Part shown: piece by piece, positions 26,858-41,098 of the stretch
Numbering within the stretch: the stretch's first letter is position 1
Layout of the letters: each line of letters opens with the position of its first letter
Source: Prevotella falsenii DSM 22864 = JCM 15124
GTDB taxonomy: Bacteria > Bacteroidota > Bacteroidia > Bacteroidales > Bacteroidaceae
Direction: 5' to 3'
Assembly (NCBI RefSeq): GCF_000613945.1
Contig: NZ_BAJY01000008.1
Location: 36,328 to 100,327, forward strand
DNA: 64,000 bases
Notes under the pieces: generated by a model
What the model saw: the letters and a program-made list of their open reading frames with translations, nothing else
The model's database searches: none
What the model was told of the DNA's origin: nothing
Position numbers and translations under genes: made by a program

Positions 26858-26930
26858 GCGGAAATAGCTCAGTTGATAGAGCACTAGCCTTCCAAGCTGG
26901 GGGTCGCGGGTTTGAGCCCCGTTTTCCGCT
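26858..26930 (+). tRNA. tRNA-Gly(UCC)
   Basis: 73 nt. Acceptor GCGGAAA with TTTCCGC, anticodon loop CTTCCAA (TCC), T loop TTTGAGC. CCA is not encoded. Confidence 0.95.
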
Positions 26931-26937
26931 CACTCTT

Positions 26938-27009
<72 letters not shown>

Positions 27010-27081
27010 CTACTTTTCTCTTTTATTACAGAATAAGAAAGAAAAACAAAGATTATTCATTTATAAATTAAACAATAAGCT

Positions 27082-28272
27082 ATGGCTAAAGAGACATTTC
27101 AGCGTACCAAGCCGCACGTAAACATTGGTACAATTGGTCACGTAGACCACGGTAAGACTACATTGACAGCTGCCATTTCTAAAACCCTGCACGATAAGGG
27201 CTTTGGCGGCGAGGAAGCTAAGTCTTTTGATCAGATTGACAACGCTCCGGAAGAAAAAGAACGTGGTATTACCATCAACTCTTCACACATTGAGTATGAA
27301 ACCGCAAAGCGTCACTACGCACACGTAGACTGTCCTGGTCACGCCGACTATGTAAAGAACATGGTTACCGGTGCTGCTCAGATGGACGGTGCAATCTTGG
27401 TTTGTGCAGCTACAGACGGTCCTATGCCTCAGACACGTGAGCACGTATTGCTCGCTCGTCAGGTAAACGTACCTCGCTTGGTTGTATTCTTGAACAAGTG
27501 TGATATGGTTGAAGATGAGGAAATGCTCGAACTCGTAGAAATGGAGCTCGGCGAAATCCTTACACAATACGAATATGAGGAAGATACTCCTATTATCCGT
27601 GGTTCTGCACTTGGTGCTCTGAACGGTGTTGAAAAGTGGACCGACAAGGTTATGGAGCTTATGGACACTGTTGATGAATGGATACAAGAGCCTCCTCGTG
27701 CTACAGACAAGCCATTCTTGATGCCTATCGAAGACGTGTTCTCAATCACTGGTCGTGGTACTGTTGCTACCGGTCGTATCGAAACAGGTGTTATCCATGT
27801 AGGTGATGAAGTAGAATTGCTCGGTCTTGGTGAAGATAAGAAGTCTACTGTTACTGGTGTGGAAATGTTCCGCAAACTTCTTGATGAAGGACAAGCTGGT
27901 GATAACGTAGGTTTGCTTCTCCGTGGTATCGATAAGAATGAAATCAAACGTGGTATGGTTCTTTGCCACCCGGGTCAGATTAAACCTTACAAGAAGTTCA
28001 AGGCTACTGTATATATCTTGAAGAAAGAAGAAGGTGGTCGTCACACTCCATTCGGTAACAAGTATCGTCCACAGTTCTACCTCCGTACAATGGACTGTAC
28101 TGGTGAAATCACATTGCCGGAAGGAATTGAAATGGTAATGCCGGGTGATAACGTGGAAATTCAGGTTGAACTTATCTACGCTGTTGCTTTGAACGCAGGT
28201 CTACGTTTCGCTATCCGTGAAGGTGGTCGTACAGTAGGTTCTGGTCAGATTACAGAGGTTTACGAAGATTAA
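27082..28272 (+). CDS. tuf: Elongation factor Tu
   Basis: 396 residues. The GTPase motifs [16 protein letters not shown] and NKCD are intact, followed by the two beta-barrel domains. It delivers aminoacyl-tRNA to the ribosomal A site. Only one tuf gene is present in this window, inside the tRNA-tuf-tRNA cluster rather than after fusA. A long perfect hairpin (28292-28317) sits between its stop and tRNA-Trp. Confidence 0.98.
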   Translation: MAKETFQRTKPHVNIGTIGHVDHGKTTLTAAISKTLHDKGFGGEEAKSFDQIDNAPEEKERGITINSSHIEYETAKRHYAHVDCPGHADYVKNMVTGAAQMDGAILVCAATDGPMPQTREHVLLARQVNVPRLVVFLNKCDMVEDEEMLELVEMELGEILTQYEYEEDTPIIRGSALGALNGVEKWTDKVMELMDTVDEWIQEPPRATDKPFLMPIEDVFSITGRGTVATGRIETGVIHVGDEVELLGLGEDKKSTVTGVEMFRKLLDEGQAGDNVGLLLRGIDKNEIKRGMVLCHPGQIKPYKKFKATVYILKKEEGGRHTPFGNKYRPQFYLRTMDCTGEITLPEGIEMVMPGDNVEIQVELIYAVALNAGLRFAIREGGRTVGSGQITEVYED

Positions 28273-28291
28273 TTTCGATATACCAAATAAA

Positions 28292-28317
28292 TAGATTCCC
28301 GTTATGGCGGGAATCTA
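28292..28317 (+). promoter_or_regulatory. Perfect hairpin between tuf and tRNA-Trp
   Basis: TAGATTCCCG (28292-28301) pairs with CGGGAATCTA (28308-28317) around a 6-nt loop, ending 3 nt before the tRNA. There is no U-run; it may be a processing or attenuation site rather than a full terminator. Confidence 0.6.
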
Positions 28318-28320
28318 CTT

Positions 28321-28393
28321 ACGGGTTTAGCTCAGTTGGTAGAGCACTGGTCTCCAAAACCAGGTGTCGAGGGTTCGAGTCCTTCAACCCGTG
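28321..28393 (+). tRNA. tRNA-Trp(CCA)
   Basis: 73 nt. Acceptor ACGGGTT with AACCCGT, anticodon loop CTCCAAA (CCA), T arm GAGGG-TTCGAGT-CCTTC. secE begins 15 nt after it, as in many bacteria. Confidence 0.95.
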
Positions 28394-28408
28394 CTAAAAG
28401 AAGATAAT

Positions 28409-28612
28409 ATGTTGAAGAGAATATTCATAAAATTCTTAGAATACTGCAAGGATTGTTATAACGAACTTGCGCATAAGACGACATGGCCTACACGTGCCGA
28501 ACTTACACACAGTGCAATGGTAGTATTATCTGCTTCCCTAATCATTGCGCTTATTGTGTTTGCTTTTGATTTTATATCACAGCATGTGATGGAGTTTGTT
28601 TATCCGGGCTAA
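28409..28612 (+). CDS. secE: Preprotein translocase subunit SecE
   Basis: 67 residues, the short single-span form. A charged amphipathic N-terminal helix (FIKFLEYCKDCYNELAHKTTWPT) precedes one membrane helix (VVLSASLIIALIVFAFDFI). SecE clamps the SecY channel in the inner membrane. The frame is open back into the tRNA, but ATG 28409 gives the family start. nusG follows after 14 nt. Confidence 0.93.
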   Translation: MLKRIFIKFLEYCKDCYNELAHKTTWPTRAELTHSAMVVLSASLIIALIVFAFDFISQHVMEFVYPG

Positions 28613-28626
28613 AGTATTAGGAAAGA

Positions 28627-29172
28627 ATGGCTGATACAGAAAAGAAATGGTATGTACTTCGTGCCATCAGTGGTAAGGAAGCAAAGGTGAAAGAATACAT
28701 CGATGCAGAATTACGACAGAATGCGAAGTTGGCAGAGCGTGTTTTCGAGGTTTTATTACCTACCGAAAGTCACGCATCTTTGCGTAATGGCAAGCGTGTT
28801 GTTACCGAGAAGTTAAGTCTTCCGGGATATGTGCTTGTACAAGCCAATATGAATTCGGAGATTGCATCAACACTCCGTTTCATGCCTAATGTTTTAGGTT
28901 TCCTTGGCGGAATGGCAGAACCTACACCTGTTCGTCAGGCAGAGGTGAACCGTTTGCTTGGAAATGTAGAGGACTCTATACTTGAAGAGGTACAAGATAT
29001 TCCTTATACAGTTGGAGAGTCTGTGAAAGTTACCGATGGTCCATTCAGTGGTTTCCATGGTATCATCGAAGAGGTGAATACCGAGAAGCACAAGCTGAAG
29101 GTGATGGTAATGATTTTCGGAAGGCAGAATCCGTTGGAGCTAAGTTTTATGCAAGTAGCAAAAGAGGAATAA
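28627..29172 (+). CDS. nusG: Transcription termination/antitermination factor NusG
   Basis: 181 residues. An NGN domain starts [17 protein letters not shown], and a C-terminal KOW domain holds [22 protein letters not shown]. NusG binds RNA polymerase and links it to Rho or to S10 of the leading ribosome. It sits in the conserved secE-nusG-rplK order, 14 nt after secE. Confidence 0.97.
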   Translation: MADTEKKWYVLRAISGKEAKVKEYIDAELRQNAKLAERVFEVLLPTESHASLRNGKRVVTEKLSLPGYVLVQANMNSEIASTLRFMPNVLGFLGGMAEPTPVRQAEVNRLLGNVEDSILEEVQDIPYTVGESVKVTDGPFSGFHGIIEEVNTEKHKLKVMVMIFGRQNPLELSFMQVAKEE

Positions 29173-29226
29173 AGCTGTTACGAGCACACCTCTTTTATAT
29201 AATCAATTTTAAATATTAACAAAGAA

Positions 29227-29667
29227 ATGGCTAAAGAAGTTGCTGGATTAATCAAATTACAGATTAAAGGTGGCGCTGCGAATCCTTCTCCCCCCGTAGG
29301 TCCTGCATTGGGTTCTAAGGGTATTAATATCATGGGTTTTTGTAAGGAATTCAATGCCCGCACCCAGGATAAGGCTGGAAAAGTTCTTCCGGTTGTTATT
29401 ACATACTACAACGATAAGTCTTTCAGCTTTGTTATCAAGACACCTCCTGCTGCTATACAGTTGCTCGAGGCTGCCAAGGTAAAAGGCGGTTCAGGCGAGC
29501 CAAACCGTAAAAAAGTTGCTTCTGTAACTTGGGAACAGGTTAAGGCTATTGCAGAAGATAAGATGTCAGACCTCAACTGCTTTACAGTTGAAAGTGCAAT
29601 GAAACTTATCGCCGGTACTGCACGTAGTATGGGAATCACTGTAAAAGGGGACTTCCCTGGTAAATAA
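29227..29667 (+). CDS. rplK: Ribosomal protein uL11
   Basis: 146 residues. The N-terminal [15 protein letters not shown] motif and the C-terminal rRNA-binding domain with the [12 protein letters not shown] stretch are clear. It forms the GTPase-associated centre with the L10/L7 stalk and is needed for RelA-type stringent control. It is followed after 21 nt by rplA, the usual L11-L1 pair. Confidence 0.97.
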   Translation: MAKEVAGLIKLQIKGGAANPSPPVGPALGSKGINIMGFCKEFNARTQDKAGKVLPVVITYYNDKSFSFVIKTPPAAIQLLEAAKVKGGSGEPNRKKVASVTWEQVKAIAEDKMSDLNCFTVESAMKLIAGTARSMGITVKGDFPGK

Positions 29668-29688
29668 TATTAAACTTCAAAAGTAAAA

Positions 29689-30381
29689 ATGAGTAAACTG
29701 ACAAAAAATCAGAAATCAGTAGCTGAGAAGGTTGAATTAGGGAAGGCATACACTTTAGCAGAGGCATCTAAACTTGTTAAGGAAATTACCACAACAAAAT
29801 TCGATGCATCTGTTGATGTTGATATTCGTTTAGGTGTAGACCCACGTAAGGCAAACCAAATGGTTCGTGGCGTGGTAACATTGCCAAACGGAACTGGTAA
29901 ACAGACACGTGTGCTGTGTCTCTGTACTCCTGATCAGGAAGCTGCCGCTAAGGAAGCTGGAGCTGATTACGTTGGTCTTGATGAATATATTCAAAAGATT
30001 AACGCTGGATGGACAGATATTGATGTAATCATTACTATGCCATCTTGCATGGGTAAGGTTGGTCCTTTAGGTCGTGTACTCGGTCCTCGTGGATTGATGC
30101 CAAACCCTAAGAGTGGTACTGTAACTATGGATGTTGCGAAGGCAGTAAAGGATGTGAAATCAGGTAAAATTGACTTCAAGGTTGATAAGGCTGGTATTAT
30201 CCATACCTCTATTGGTAAAATCAGTATGTCTGCTGAACAGATTTTTGGCAACGCAAAGGAATTTATTTCTACCGTTGTTAAATTGAAGCCTGCTGCTGCT
30301 AAAGGTACATATATCAAGAGTATCTTTATTTCAAGCACAATGAGTAAGGGTATCAAGATTGATCCTAAATCAGCTGAATAA
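29689..30381 (+). CDS. rplA: Ribosomal protein uL1
   Basis: 230 residues of normal length, containing the signature [20 protein letters not shown] followed by MPNPKSGTV. It forms the mobile L1 stalk at the E site, and in other bacteria represses its own L11-L1 message. No clear L1 target site was recognised in the 54-nt leader before rplK. rplJ starts 18 nt downstream. Confidence 0.97.
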   Translation: MSKLTKNQKSVAEKVELGKAYTLAEASKLVKEITTTKFDASVDVDIRLGVDPRKANQMVRGVVTLPNGTGKQTRVLCLCTPDQEAAAKEAGADYVGLDEYIQKINAGWTDIDVIITMPSCMGKVGPLGRVLGPRGLMPNPKSGTVTMDVAKAVKDVKSGKIDFKVDKAGIIHTSIGKISMSAEQIFGNAKEFISTVVKLKPAAAKGTYIKSIFISSTMSKGIKIDPKSAE

Positions 30382-30399
30382 CTCTAAAAGTTTTGTAAA

Positions 30400-30918
30400 A
30401 TGAAGAAAGAAGTTAAAGATACGATTATCACTGAACTCGGTGAGAAACTTAAGGAATATCCTCATTTCTACCTTGTAGATGTTACAGGGCTGAATGCAGA
30501 GGCTACAAGTTCTCTCCGCCGTAAGTGCTTCAAAAGCGAGATTAAAATGGTTGTTGTTAAAAACAATCTTCTCCACAAGGCTTTTGAGGCTTCAGAATTA
30601 GATTATGAACCTCTCTATGGTTCTTTGAAAGGCAATACAGCTATTATGTTCACACAGGTAGCTAATGTTCCTGCAAAGCTCCTCAAAGAATATACGAAGG
30701 AAGGTATTCCTGCTTTGAAAGCAGCTTACGCTGAAGAGTCTATGTTTGTTGGTGCTGACAAACTCGAAGAACTTGTAGCTCTCAAGAGCAAGAACGAACT
30801 TATTGCTGACGTTGTGGCATTGCTACAGTCTCCAACAAAGAACGTGGTTTCTGCTCTTCAATCTGGCGCAAACACTATTCATGGTGTGCTTAAGACTTTA
30901 GGCGAGCGTCCTGAATAA
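30400..30918 (+). CDS. rplJ: Ribosomal protein uL10
   Basis: 172 residues. The N-terminal domain (LYVDVTGL-like FYLVDVTGLNAEATSSLRRK) binds 23S rRNA and the C-terminal helix carries L7/L12 dimers. Only 18 nt separate it from rplA, so a long autoregulatory L10 leader, as in E. coli, is absent here. rplL follows after 59 nt. Confidence 0.97.
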   Translation: MKKEVKDTIITELGEKLKEYPHFYLVDVTGLNAEATSSLRRKCFKSEIKMVVVKNNLLHKAFEASELDYEPLYGSLKGNTAIMFTQVANVPAKLLKEYTKEGIPALKAAYAEESMFVGADKLEELVALKSKNELIADVVALLQSPTKNVVSALQSGANTIHGVLKTLGERPE

Positions 30919-30977
30919 AACTTAATAAAGTCGAAAATTACATTAATAACAGAACAAAATTAAATATTTAGAATAAA

Positions 30978-31358
30978 ATGGCAGATATTAAAGCTATTGC
31001 AGAAGAATTAGTAAATCTTACTGTTAAGGAAGTAAACGAGTTAGCAACTGTCCTCAAGGACGAGTATGGAATTGAGCCTGCTGCTGCAGCTGTAGCAGTT
31101 GCCGGTCCTGCTGCTGGTGGTGCAGCTGCTGCTGCAGCTGAAGAGAAGACAGAGTTTGATGTAGTTCTCACTGAAGCTGGTGCAAACAAGCTTAAGGTAG
31201 TTAAAGCTGTTAAGGAAGCTTGTGGTCTTGGCTTGAAGGACGCTAAGGATCTTGTTGATGGTGCTCCTTCTACTATTAAGGAAGGTGTAGCTAAAGACGA
31301 GGCTGAAAACTTGAAGAAGCTCATCGAAGCTGAAGGTGCTAAGGTAGAGTTGAAGTAA
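30978..31358 (+). CDS. rplL: Ribosomal protein bL12 (L7/L12)
   Basis: 126 residues: N-terminal dimerisation helices, an Ala/Gly-rich hinge (about 35-53), and the C-terminal factor-binding domain with [20 protein letters not shown]. It forms the multi-copy stalk that recruits EF-Tu and EF-G. A terminator-like hairpin at 31417-31454 separates it from rpoB. Confidence 0.97.
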   Translation: MADIKAIAEELVNLTVKEVNELATVLKDEYGIEPAAAAVAVAGPAAGGAAAAAAEEKTEFDVVLTEAGANKLKVVKAVKEACGLGLKDAKDLVDGAPSTIKEGVAKDEAENLKKLIEAEGAKVELK

Positions 31359-31416
31359 GACTCTTCTAAAGTGGTTGATGCTTTATAATAGCATAAGATC
31401 ACATTTTATAGAATAT

Positions 31417-31454
31417 GGTTAGGATTTACCAAGTAGGTGAGTCCTAACCTTTTT
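31417..31454 (+). terminator. Terminator/attenuator between rplL and rpoB
   Basis: GGTTAGGA (31417-31424) pairs with TCCTAACC (31442-31449), followed by TTTTT. Since rpoB lies 67 nt downstream, partial termination here would set the ratio of L12 to RNA polymerase transcripts, as at the well-known E. coli rplL-rpoB site. Confidence 0.85.
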
Positions 31455-31520
31455 GTGTCTTTCGACACTTTTCTTTTGTATTTGTGGTATCTTAGCCACG
31501 AACATTATTAAAAATATTTT

Positions 31521-34500
31521 ATGGCAACAGAGAATAAACCCAGAGTAAACTTCGCCAGTGTGCAAAGTCCGTATCCATATCCGGACTTCCTGGATTTACA
31601 GTTGAAGTCGTTCCGTGACTTCTTACAGCTTGATACTCCGCCTGAGGAACGCAAGAATGACGGTCTGTATAAGGTCTTCGTAGAGAATTTCCCTATCACC
31701 GATACACGCAATAATTTCGTTCTTGAGTTCTTGGATTATTATATCGATCCACCTCGTTATTCTATTTCAGAATGCTTGGAGCGTGGCTTGACATATAGTG
31801 TACCTTTGAAGGCTAAGATGAAGCTTTATTGTACCGACCCGGACCATGAGGATTTTGGAACATTTATTCAAGATGTGTTTCTTGGTACAATTCCTTATAT
31901 GACAAGTAATGGTACATTTGTTATCAATGGTGCGGAACGTGTGGTTGTATCTCAGTTGCACCGTTCTCCGGGTGTTTTCTTTGGACAAGGTGTTCATGCA
32001 AATGGTACAGTGCTTTACAGTGCTCGTATTATTCCGTTCAAGGGCTCTTGGATTGAGTTTGCAACGGACATTAATAATGTAATGTATGCTTACATTGATC
32101 GTAAGAAAAAGTTGCCTGTAACAACGATGCTTCGCGCAATAGGTTTTGAAAGCGATAAGGATATTCTTCAGATTTTCGACCTTTGTGAAGAAGTTAAGGT
32201 AAACAAGAAAAACATGAAAGCTGCCTTGGGACGCAAGTTGGCCGGTAATGTTATGAAGAGCTGGAATGAGGATTTCGTTGATGAAGATACCGGTGAAGTT
32301 GTATCTATTGAGCGTAATGAAGTTGTTGTAGAACGTGAAACAGAAATCACTGAAGATAATTTTGATGTTATTCTTGAAAGCGGCGTTTCTTCTGTGCTTT
32401 TGCATAAGAATGAAGATGTAGCAAACAAATATTCTATCATCTTTAATACGCTTGCAAAAGATCCCAGCCACTCTGAAATAGAGGCAGTAAACTATATTTA
32501 TCGTCAGTTGCGTAATGCTGATGCTGCTGACGATGCGAGCGCAAGAGAAGTTTTCCAAAACCTGTTCTTCTCTGATAAACGCTACGACCTCGGTGAAGTA
32601 GGTCGATACAGAATCAATAGAAAGTTAGGACTTGACACCGATATGGACGTTCGTGTCTTAACGAAAGATGATATTATCGAGATTATCAAGTATTTGATCA
32701 ACCTTGTAAACTCGAATGCAACCGTTGATGATATTGACCACTTGTCCAACCGTCGTGTTCGTACCGTTGGAGAACAATTAGCAAATCAGTTCTCAATCGG
32801 TTTGGCTCGTATGAGTCGAACTATCCGTGAGCGTATGAATGTTCGCGACAATGAAGTGTTTCAACCAACTGATTTGATAAACGCAAAAACCATTTCAAGT
32901 GTCATCAACTCATTCTTTGGTACCAATCCATTGAGCCAGTTTATGGATCAAACCAATCCATTGGCAGAAGTTACACACAAGCGTCGTCTTTCAGCATTAG
33001 GTCCCGGTGGTCTTTCTCGTGAACGTGCAGGCTTTGAAGTCCGCGACGTCCACTACACGCACTATGGACGCTTGTGCCCCATTGAGTCTCCTGAAGGTCC
33101 AAATATTGGTTTGATTTCTTCATTGTGTCTCTATGCAAAGATTAACGACCTTGGCTTTATAGTTACTCCTTATAGAAAGGTTACAGAGTCAAAGGTAGAC
33201 TTAGACAACGAACATGTTGTTTATATGACTGCTGAAGAGGAAGAAGACCTCCCGGTAGGACAAGGTAATGCACCATTGAATCCCGATGGTACATTTATTC
33301 GCGACTACGTAAAGTGCCGTCAAGATGCTGATTATCCGGTAGTAGAACCAAGTCAAGTTGCTTTGATGGACGTTGCTCCACAACAGATTGCTTCCGTTTC
33401 TGCCGGCTTAATTCCATTCTTGGAACATGATGACGGACACCGTGCGCTGATGGGTTGTAATATGATGCGTCAAGCTGTGCCATTGCTTCACAACGATGCT
33501 CCTATTGTAGGAACAGGATTGGAAAAGCAAGTGTGCGAAGATTCTCGTACGATGGTAACTGCTGAAGGCGATGGTGTTATCGAATATGTAGACGCAACTA
33601 CAATTCGTATCCTCTACGATCGTACAGACGATGAAGAGTTTGTAAGTTTCGAGCCTGCGTTAAAGGAGTATCGCATTTCCAAGTTCCGTCGTACCAACCA
33701 AAACATGGTGGTAGACCTTCGTCCTATTTGTAATAAGGGACAGCGTGTTAAGAAAGGCGATATACTAACTGAGGGATATGCAACCGAAAACGGTGAATTG
33801 GCACTTGGGCGCAACCTCCTTGTGGCTTATATGCCTTGGAAGGGTTACAACTACGAAGATGCTGTTGTTATTTCAGAGCGAATGGTTCGCGAAGACGTAC
33901 TAACATCCGTGCATGTAGACGAGTATTCTCTCGAAGTTCGTGAAACAAAGCGTGGTGTTGAAGAGTTTACAGCCGATATTCCAAATGTTAGCGAAGAAGC
34001 AACAAAGGATCTTGATGAAAACGGTATTATCCGCATCGGAGCGCGTGTAGAGCCCGGAGACATAATGATTGGTAAGATTTCTCCAAAGGGGGAAAGCGAC
34101 CCATCGCCGGAAGAGAAGTTGCTCCGTGCCATCTTCGGCGACAAGGCTGGTGATGTTAAAGATTCTTCTTTGAAGGCCAACCCATCTTTGAGTGGTGTTG
34201 TTATTGACAAGAGATTGTTTGCCCGTGCCATCAAGACACGCGAAAGTAAGCGTCATGATAAAGTTACCTTGATACGTCTTGACGAAGAACAAGAGGCGAA
34301 AATCAATGATTTGAAGGACTTGTTGATTGATAAGCTCCTCGAATTGACAGAAGATAAAGTATCGCAAGGTATTAAGGATTATTCAAATGCAGAGATTATT
34401 ACCAAGGGAACAAAATTCACTATGGCTGCTTTGAAGAACCTTGACTACGAAGGTATACAATCAAACGGCTGGACCGACGATGAGCATACAAACCTCTTGA

Positions 34501-35330
34501 TTCAGAAACTTATTATGAACTTCATTCGTAAGTACAAGCAGATGGACGCTGAACTTAAGCGTAAGAAGTTTGCTATTACCATTGGAGACGAACTACCTTC
34601 AGGTGTTCTCCAGATGGCGAAGGTTTACATTGCGAAGAAGCGTAAGATTCAAGTAGGTGATAAACTTGCCGGTCGCCACGGTAACAAGGGCATTGTATCA
34701 AAGGTTGTACGTGCAGAAGATATGCCATTCCTCGAAGATGGTCGCCCTGTCGATTTGGTATTAAACCCTATGGGTGTGCCTTCTCGTATGAACCTTGGAC
34801 AGATTTTCGAAGCTATCCTTGGTGCAGCAGGTCGCAACTTGGGCGTTAAGTTTGCTACTCCGATTTTTGATGGTGCTAAACTTGAGGACTTGAAAGAATG
34901 GACCGATAAGGCCGGTTTGCCTCCAATGTGCTCTACTTATATCTATGATGGTGAGACCGGAGAACGTTTCGACCAGCCTGCAACAGTGGGTATTACCTAC
35001 TTCTTGAAGTTAGGACACATGGTTGAAGACAAGATGCATGCACGTAGCATCGGCCCATATTCACTAATTACGCAGCAACCACTTGGTGGTAAGGCACAAT
35101 TTGGTGGACAACGATTTGGAGAAATGGAAGTTTGGGCTATCGAGGCATTCGGTGCTTCGCACGTACTCCAAGAGATTTTGACAATTAAGTCTGACGATGT
35201 CGTAGGTCGTTCTAAGGCATACGAGTCTATTGTAAAGGGCGAACCAATGCCAACACCCGGCATTCCGGAGTCGTTGAACGTGTTGCTTCACGAGCTTCGC
35301 GGTCTTGGATTAAGCATCAAACTTGATTAA
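31521..35330 (+). CDS. rpoB: RNA polymerase beta subunit
   Basis: 1269 residues. Hallmarks are [17 protein letters not shown] followed by [14 protein letters not shown] (rifampicin-pocket region, with the wild-type-like Q, D, H and S residues), [25 protein letters not shown] and the C-terminal [12 protein letters not shown]. These form the fork, hybrid-binding and catalytic surfaces with beta-prime. rpoC follows after 26 nt. The protein is intact, with no frameshift. Confidence 0.98.
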   Translation: MATENKPRVNFASVQSPYPYPDFLDLQLKSFRDFLQLDTPPEERKNDGLYKVFVENFPITDTRNNFVLEFLDYYIDPPRYSISECLERGLTYSVPLKAKMKLYCTDPDHEDFGTFIQDVFLGTIPYMTSNGTFVINGAERVVVSQLHRSPGVFFGQGVHANGTVLYSARIIPFKGSWIEFATDINNVMYAYIDRKKKLPVTTMLRAIGFESDKDILQIFDLCEEVKVNKKNMKAALGRKLAGNVMKSWNEDFVDEDTGEVVSIERNEVVVERETEITEDNFDVILESGVSSVLLHKNEDVANKYSIIFNTLAKDPSHSEIEAVNYIYRQLRNADAADDASAREVFQNLFFSDKRYDLGEVGRYRINRKLGLDTDMDVRVLTKDDIIEIIKYLINLVNSNATVDDIDHLSNRRVRTVGEQLANQFSIGLARMSRTIRERMNVRDNEVFQPTDLINAKTISSVINSFFGTNPLSQFMDQTNPLAEVTHKRRLSALGPGGLSRERAGFEVRDVHYTHYGRLCPIESPEGPNIGLISSLCLYAKINDLGFIVTPYRKVTESKVDLDNEHVVYMTAEEEEDLPVGQGNAPLNPDGTFIRDYVKCRQDADYPVVEPSQVALMDVAPQQIASVSAGLIPFLEHDDGHRALMGCNMMRQAVPLLHNDAPIVGTGLEKQVCEDSRTMVTAEGDGVIEYVDATTIRILYDRTDDEEFVSFEPALKEYRISKFRRTNQNMVVDLRPICNKGQRVKKGDILTEGYATENGELALGRNLLVAYMPWKGYNYEDAVVISERMVREDVLTSVHVDEYSLEVRETKRGVEEFTADIPNVSEEATKDLDENGIIRIGARVEPGDIMIGKISPKGESDPSPEEKLLRAIFGDKAGDVKDSSLKANPSLSGVVIDKRLFARAIKTRESKRHDKVTLIRLDEEQEAKINDLKDLLIDKLLELTEDKVSQGIKDYSNAEIITKGTKFTMAALKNLDYEGIQSNGWTDDEHTNLLIQKLIMNFIRKYKQMDAELKRKKFAITIGDELPSGVLQMAKVYIAKKRKIQVGDKLAGRHGNKGIVSKVVRAEDMPFLEDGRPVDLVLNPMGVPSRMNLGQIFEAILGAAGRNLGVKFATPIFDGAKLEDLKEWTDKAGLPPMCSTYIYDGETGERFDQPATVGITYFLKLGHMVEDKMHARSIGPYSLITQQPLGGKAQFGGQRFGEMEVWAIEAFGASHVLQEILTIKSDDVVGRSKAYESIVKGEPMPTPGIPESLNVLLHELRGLGLSIKLD

Positions 35331-35356
35331 TTAGCACACCCCAAAATTTTAAAAAC

Positions 35357-39721
<4,365 letters not shown>

Positions 39722-39744
39722 AACAAATAAACTTTATACAACTT

Positions 39745-39780
39745 AAAAGGGCTTGCAAGCATCGCTTGCGAGCCCTTTTT
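39745..39780 (+). terminator. Rho-independent terminator of the rpoBC operon
   Basis: A stem of about 16 bp (39745-39760 with 39764-39779; GGGCTTG and GAGCCC portions, one G:U or mismatch) is followed by a T-run. It lies 24 nt after the rpoC stop. Confidence 0.92.
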
Positions 39781-39918
39781 GTTTGCATCATATTGATTGT
39801 TGGTGCAACTTGAAATATAGCAATATTCCTTGTAGTATTAATGCAGAAATAACGAAAAATATGTAATTATTTTTCGCAAGCGTATCAATCGTTTAAATAT
39901 TTGATAATTAGTGCGTTG

Positions 39919-40024
39919 TAAAACCTATTGTTTGGCGTTCCAAAAGCGGCTGTTTTGCAATGCAAAACCTACGCTTTCGCAATGCCAAAGTGCAGTTTTC
40001 GCTTTTTAACAGAATTATCTTTAC
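39919..40024. repeat. Array B of 22-nt near-palindromic units with conserved tail
   Basis: Units 39919-39940, 39941-39962 and 39963-39984 are exactly 22 nt each, with N7 cores CCTATTG, GCGGCTG and CCTACGC. A degenerate unit follows from 39985. The tail at 40002-40024 (starting CTTTTTAAC, then AGAATTATC) is identical in sequence to the tail of array C at 43429-43451. Confidence 0.85.
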
Positions 40025-40220
40025 AGAAAAGAGGAGAAATTCTTATGGCAGCATTCGGTAATCAATCACGTCTTAACGTTCCACTGAACCTCTTCAACTC
40101 TTGTTCTACATTAAAACAACTTATCGATTTTAATGTCTGCGATGTGAGAATATAAGTTGTTTGCAATGAATTTGGGTATGGCTTTTATTGGTTATATTAT
40201 TCTTTTAGAGAAATTATCTG

Positions 40221-40228
40221 TATCTTTG
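40221..40228 (+). promoter_or_regulatory. -10 element of the S51 peptidase gene
   Basis: TATCTTTG matches TAnnTTTG. It precedes the ATG at 40250 by 21 nt and the one at 40367 by 138 nt, so a transcript from here would start near 40235. Confidence 0.6.
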
Positions 40229-40366
40229 CAATATTAACTTAGAAAGAATATGAAGTGCAGAATAAGCGTGTTTATATTTATGGCTCTCTCCCTTATCCTC
40301 ATTCAATCTGCCTATGGTATGAGGGGTAAGGAGATCAGATTGACTTCACTAAAACATAATATAACA

Positions 40367-40990
40367 ATGAAAAAGATTTTTTTATGCTCATCTTTTGCTG
40401 ATGTAGCTCCTCTCTTGTCCGAGTCTCTTCCGGCTTCGTTGAAGGGTAAAACGGTAGCATTTATCCCTACTGCAAGTGTTCACGAAGAATATACGCAATA
40501 TGTTGAAGATGGGAAGAATGCCCTTGTTTCGCTCGGATTTGTCGTAAGAGAATTAGATATTGCACAGTGCGGGAAGAAAGAAATTGCCAAAGTGCTGAAC
40601 GATTGCGACTGTATCTATATCTCAGGCGGCAATACCTTCTTTCTTATGCAAGAACTAAGAAGAACCGGAACCGACAAGTTGATAGTTGAACAGGTAGAGA
40701 AAGGAAAACTATACATTGGGGAGTCAGCCGGTGCAATGATTTTTGCTCCTAATATAGAATATGCCAAGAGAATGGACAACTATCTTTCATTGCCACCCGA
40801 CTTCAAGGATTTCACAGGACTTGGCATCATTGATTTCTATCCTGTTGTGCATTTTAATAGTTTCCCTTTTGAAGAAACGACACAGAAAATTATTCAAGAA
40901 AACAGTCATTTACCATTGAAACCAATCACAAACGAACAAGCCATAGTCATTTTAGGAAATAGCATTTCTATACAAAGTAAGCAATTCTAA
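40367..40990 (+). CDS. S51 family peptidase (peptidase E-like)
   Basis: 207 residues from the ATG at 40367. GESAGAM places Ser120 as the nucleophile of the nucleophile elbow, YISGGNTFFL (85-94) matches the family loop and VVHFNSFPF carries a candidate His162. Peptidase E cleaves Asp-Xaa dipeptides in the cytoplasm. The frame is also open 39 codons upstream to an ATG at 40250, which would add a signal-peptide-like hydrophobic N-terminus; the promoter at 40221 lies very close to that upstream ATG. The usual family start favours 40367, but an exported or dual product cannot be ruled out. It stands alone between a repeat array and the LRR gene. Confidence 0.8.
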   Translation: MKKIFLCSSFADVAPLLSESLPASLKGKTVAFIPTASVHEEYTQYVEDGKNALVSLGFVVRELDIAQCGKKEIAKVLNDCDCIYISGGNTFFLMQELRRTGTDKLIVEQVEKGKLYIGESAGAMIFAPNIEYAKRMDNYLSLPPDFKDFTGLGIIDFYPVVHFNSFPFEETTQKIIQENSHLPLKPITNEQAIVILGNSISIQSKQF

Positions 40991-41098
40991 ATTAAAGGCG
41001 GAAATGTTTTATATCGTAAATTGGTATTCAAAATAAATTAAATAACTAATCTGCGGCGGGCTTTTTAATAGCTTCTCCGAGTTCTAAACAATTACGCT

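Larger units (their letters stand above)
39722..40366. other. Intergenic region rpoC / peptidase E with a 22-nt array
   Basis: It holds the rpoBC terminator (39745-39780), array B with its conserved tail (39919-40024) and a promoter (40221-40228). If the upstream ATG at 40250 were used for the S51 gene, part of it would be coding. No other gene is supported. Confidence 0.7.

Noticed and set aside
31767..32558. Long antisense frame of 263 codons across rpoB
   Set aside because: It lies wholly inside rpoB on the opposite strand, has no family signal, and reflects codon bias of the real gene. The same applies to the 314-codon antisense frame at 38012-38956 in rpoC.
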